Below are positions 63,806 through 64,000 of a DNA stretch of 64,000 nt, piece by piece. A program made the position numbers and the translations under genes. The stretch's first letter is position 1. Each line of letters begins with the position of its first letter. Below the pieces are notes generated by a model. That model saw only the letters and a program-made list of their open reading frames with translations, ran no database searches and was not told the DNA's origin. Where the stretch lies: assembly GCA_021186555.1 (NCBI GenBank), contig JAJKFL010000006.1, positions 4,430,715-4,494,714 of the forward strand, given 5' to 3'. The stretch comes from Reticulitermes speratus. Lineage: Eukaryota > Arthropoda > Insecta > Blattodea > Rhinotermitidae.

Positions 63806-64000
63806 TTGATATTTACAGCTGTGAAGACCTCGGATTTCATGTCTAAGTCACAATGGTCATAACATAAAATGGTATTTTCCAACTTCCAAAAGTAAACTGT
63901 GTAAAAACCTTATTTGTGAAGTTCTGAAATATGAAAACAAATACAGTGTGTGATTCACAGAGTGGACAAGTAAGATGCTGGTCTTTTATGATTTATTACA

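Larger units (their letters stand above)
62370..64000. other. ARCN1 3' flank, no further gene
   Basis: After the ARCN1 stop: candidate polyA hexamers at 62394 and 62874, then AT-rich sequence with a palindromic element at 63.7 kb. A 117-codon minus-strand frame at 63310-63663 has no motif or splice context and is probably chance. Confidence 0.6.

Overview
This window is nuclear DNA from an insect: six intron-rich conserved housekeeping genes set in dense transposon debris. Canonical GT/AG introns, small exons, tRNA-headed SINEs with target-site duplications, several TA-flanked MITE families and decayed LINE/DDE transposase fragments all fit a large, repeat-rich insect genome. The repeat styles remind me of Blattodea (cockroach/termite), but that is only an impression. 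I see no prokaryotic, phage, organellar or CRISPR content.

Gene layout, left to right: WDHD1/And-1 (minus, 3' end beyond base 1), TOMM20 (plus), HMBS (minus), fibrillarin FBL (plus), RPA2 (minus), ARCN1/delta-COP (plus). They form three consecutive head-to-head pairs: WDHD1<->TOMM20 (475 bp between start codons), HMBS<->FBL (613 bp) and RPA2<->ARCN1 (932 bp). The pairs are separated by convergent spacers (18.3-27.9 kb and 43.6-45.4 kb). I assembled exon structures by hand from splice sites, intron phase and recalled family conservation. Five genes are essentially complete; WDHD1 is covered for about its first 733 codons.

Two genes carry a one-base frame problem in an otherwise intact coding sequence: WDHD1 exon 7 (an extra base at 10070-10073 would explain an in-frame TGA) and ARCN1 exon 6 (one base appears missing between about 56330 and 56380). 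Both lie beside short homopolymers, so assembly or read error is the first hypothesis.

The rest is mobile DNA: five TA-flanked Tc1/mariner-pogo-like MITE families, one of which still encodes the DNA-binding head of its transposase; two tRNA-headed SINE types that share a 3' module; a third and a fourth SINE type; at least two LINE lineages; two DDE transposase relics; a palindromic dispersed repeat; and two near-perfect hairpins (27.3 kb and 51.9 kb). The two DNA-replication genes (WDHD1 and RPA2) each carry a TATCGAT core about 110 bp upstream of the start codon, like the insect DRE promoter element. I found no wholly new biological system.
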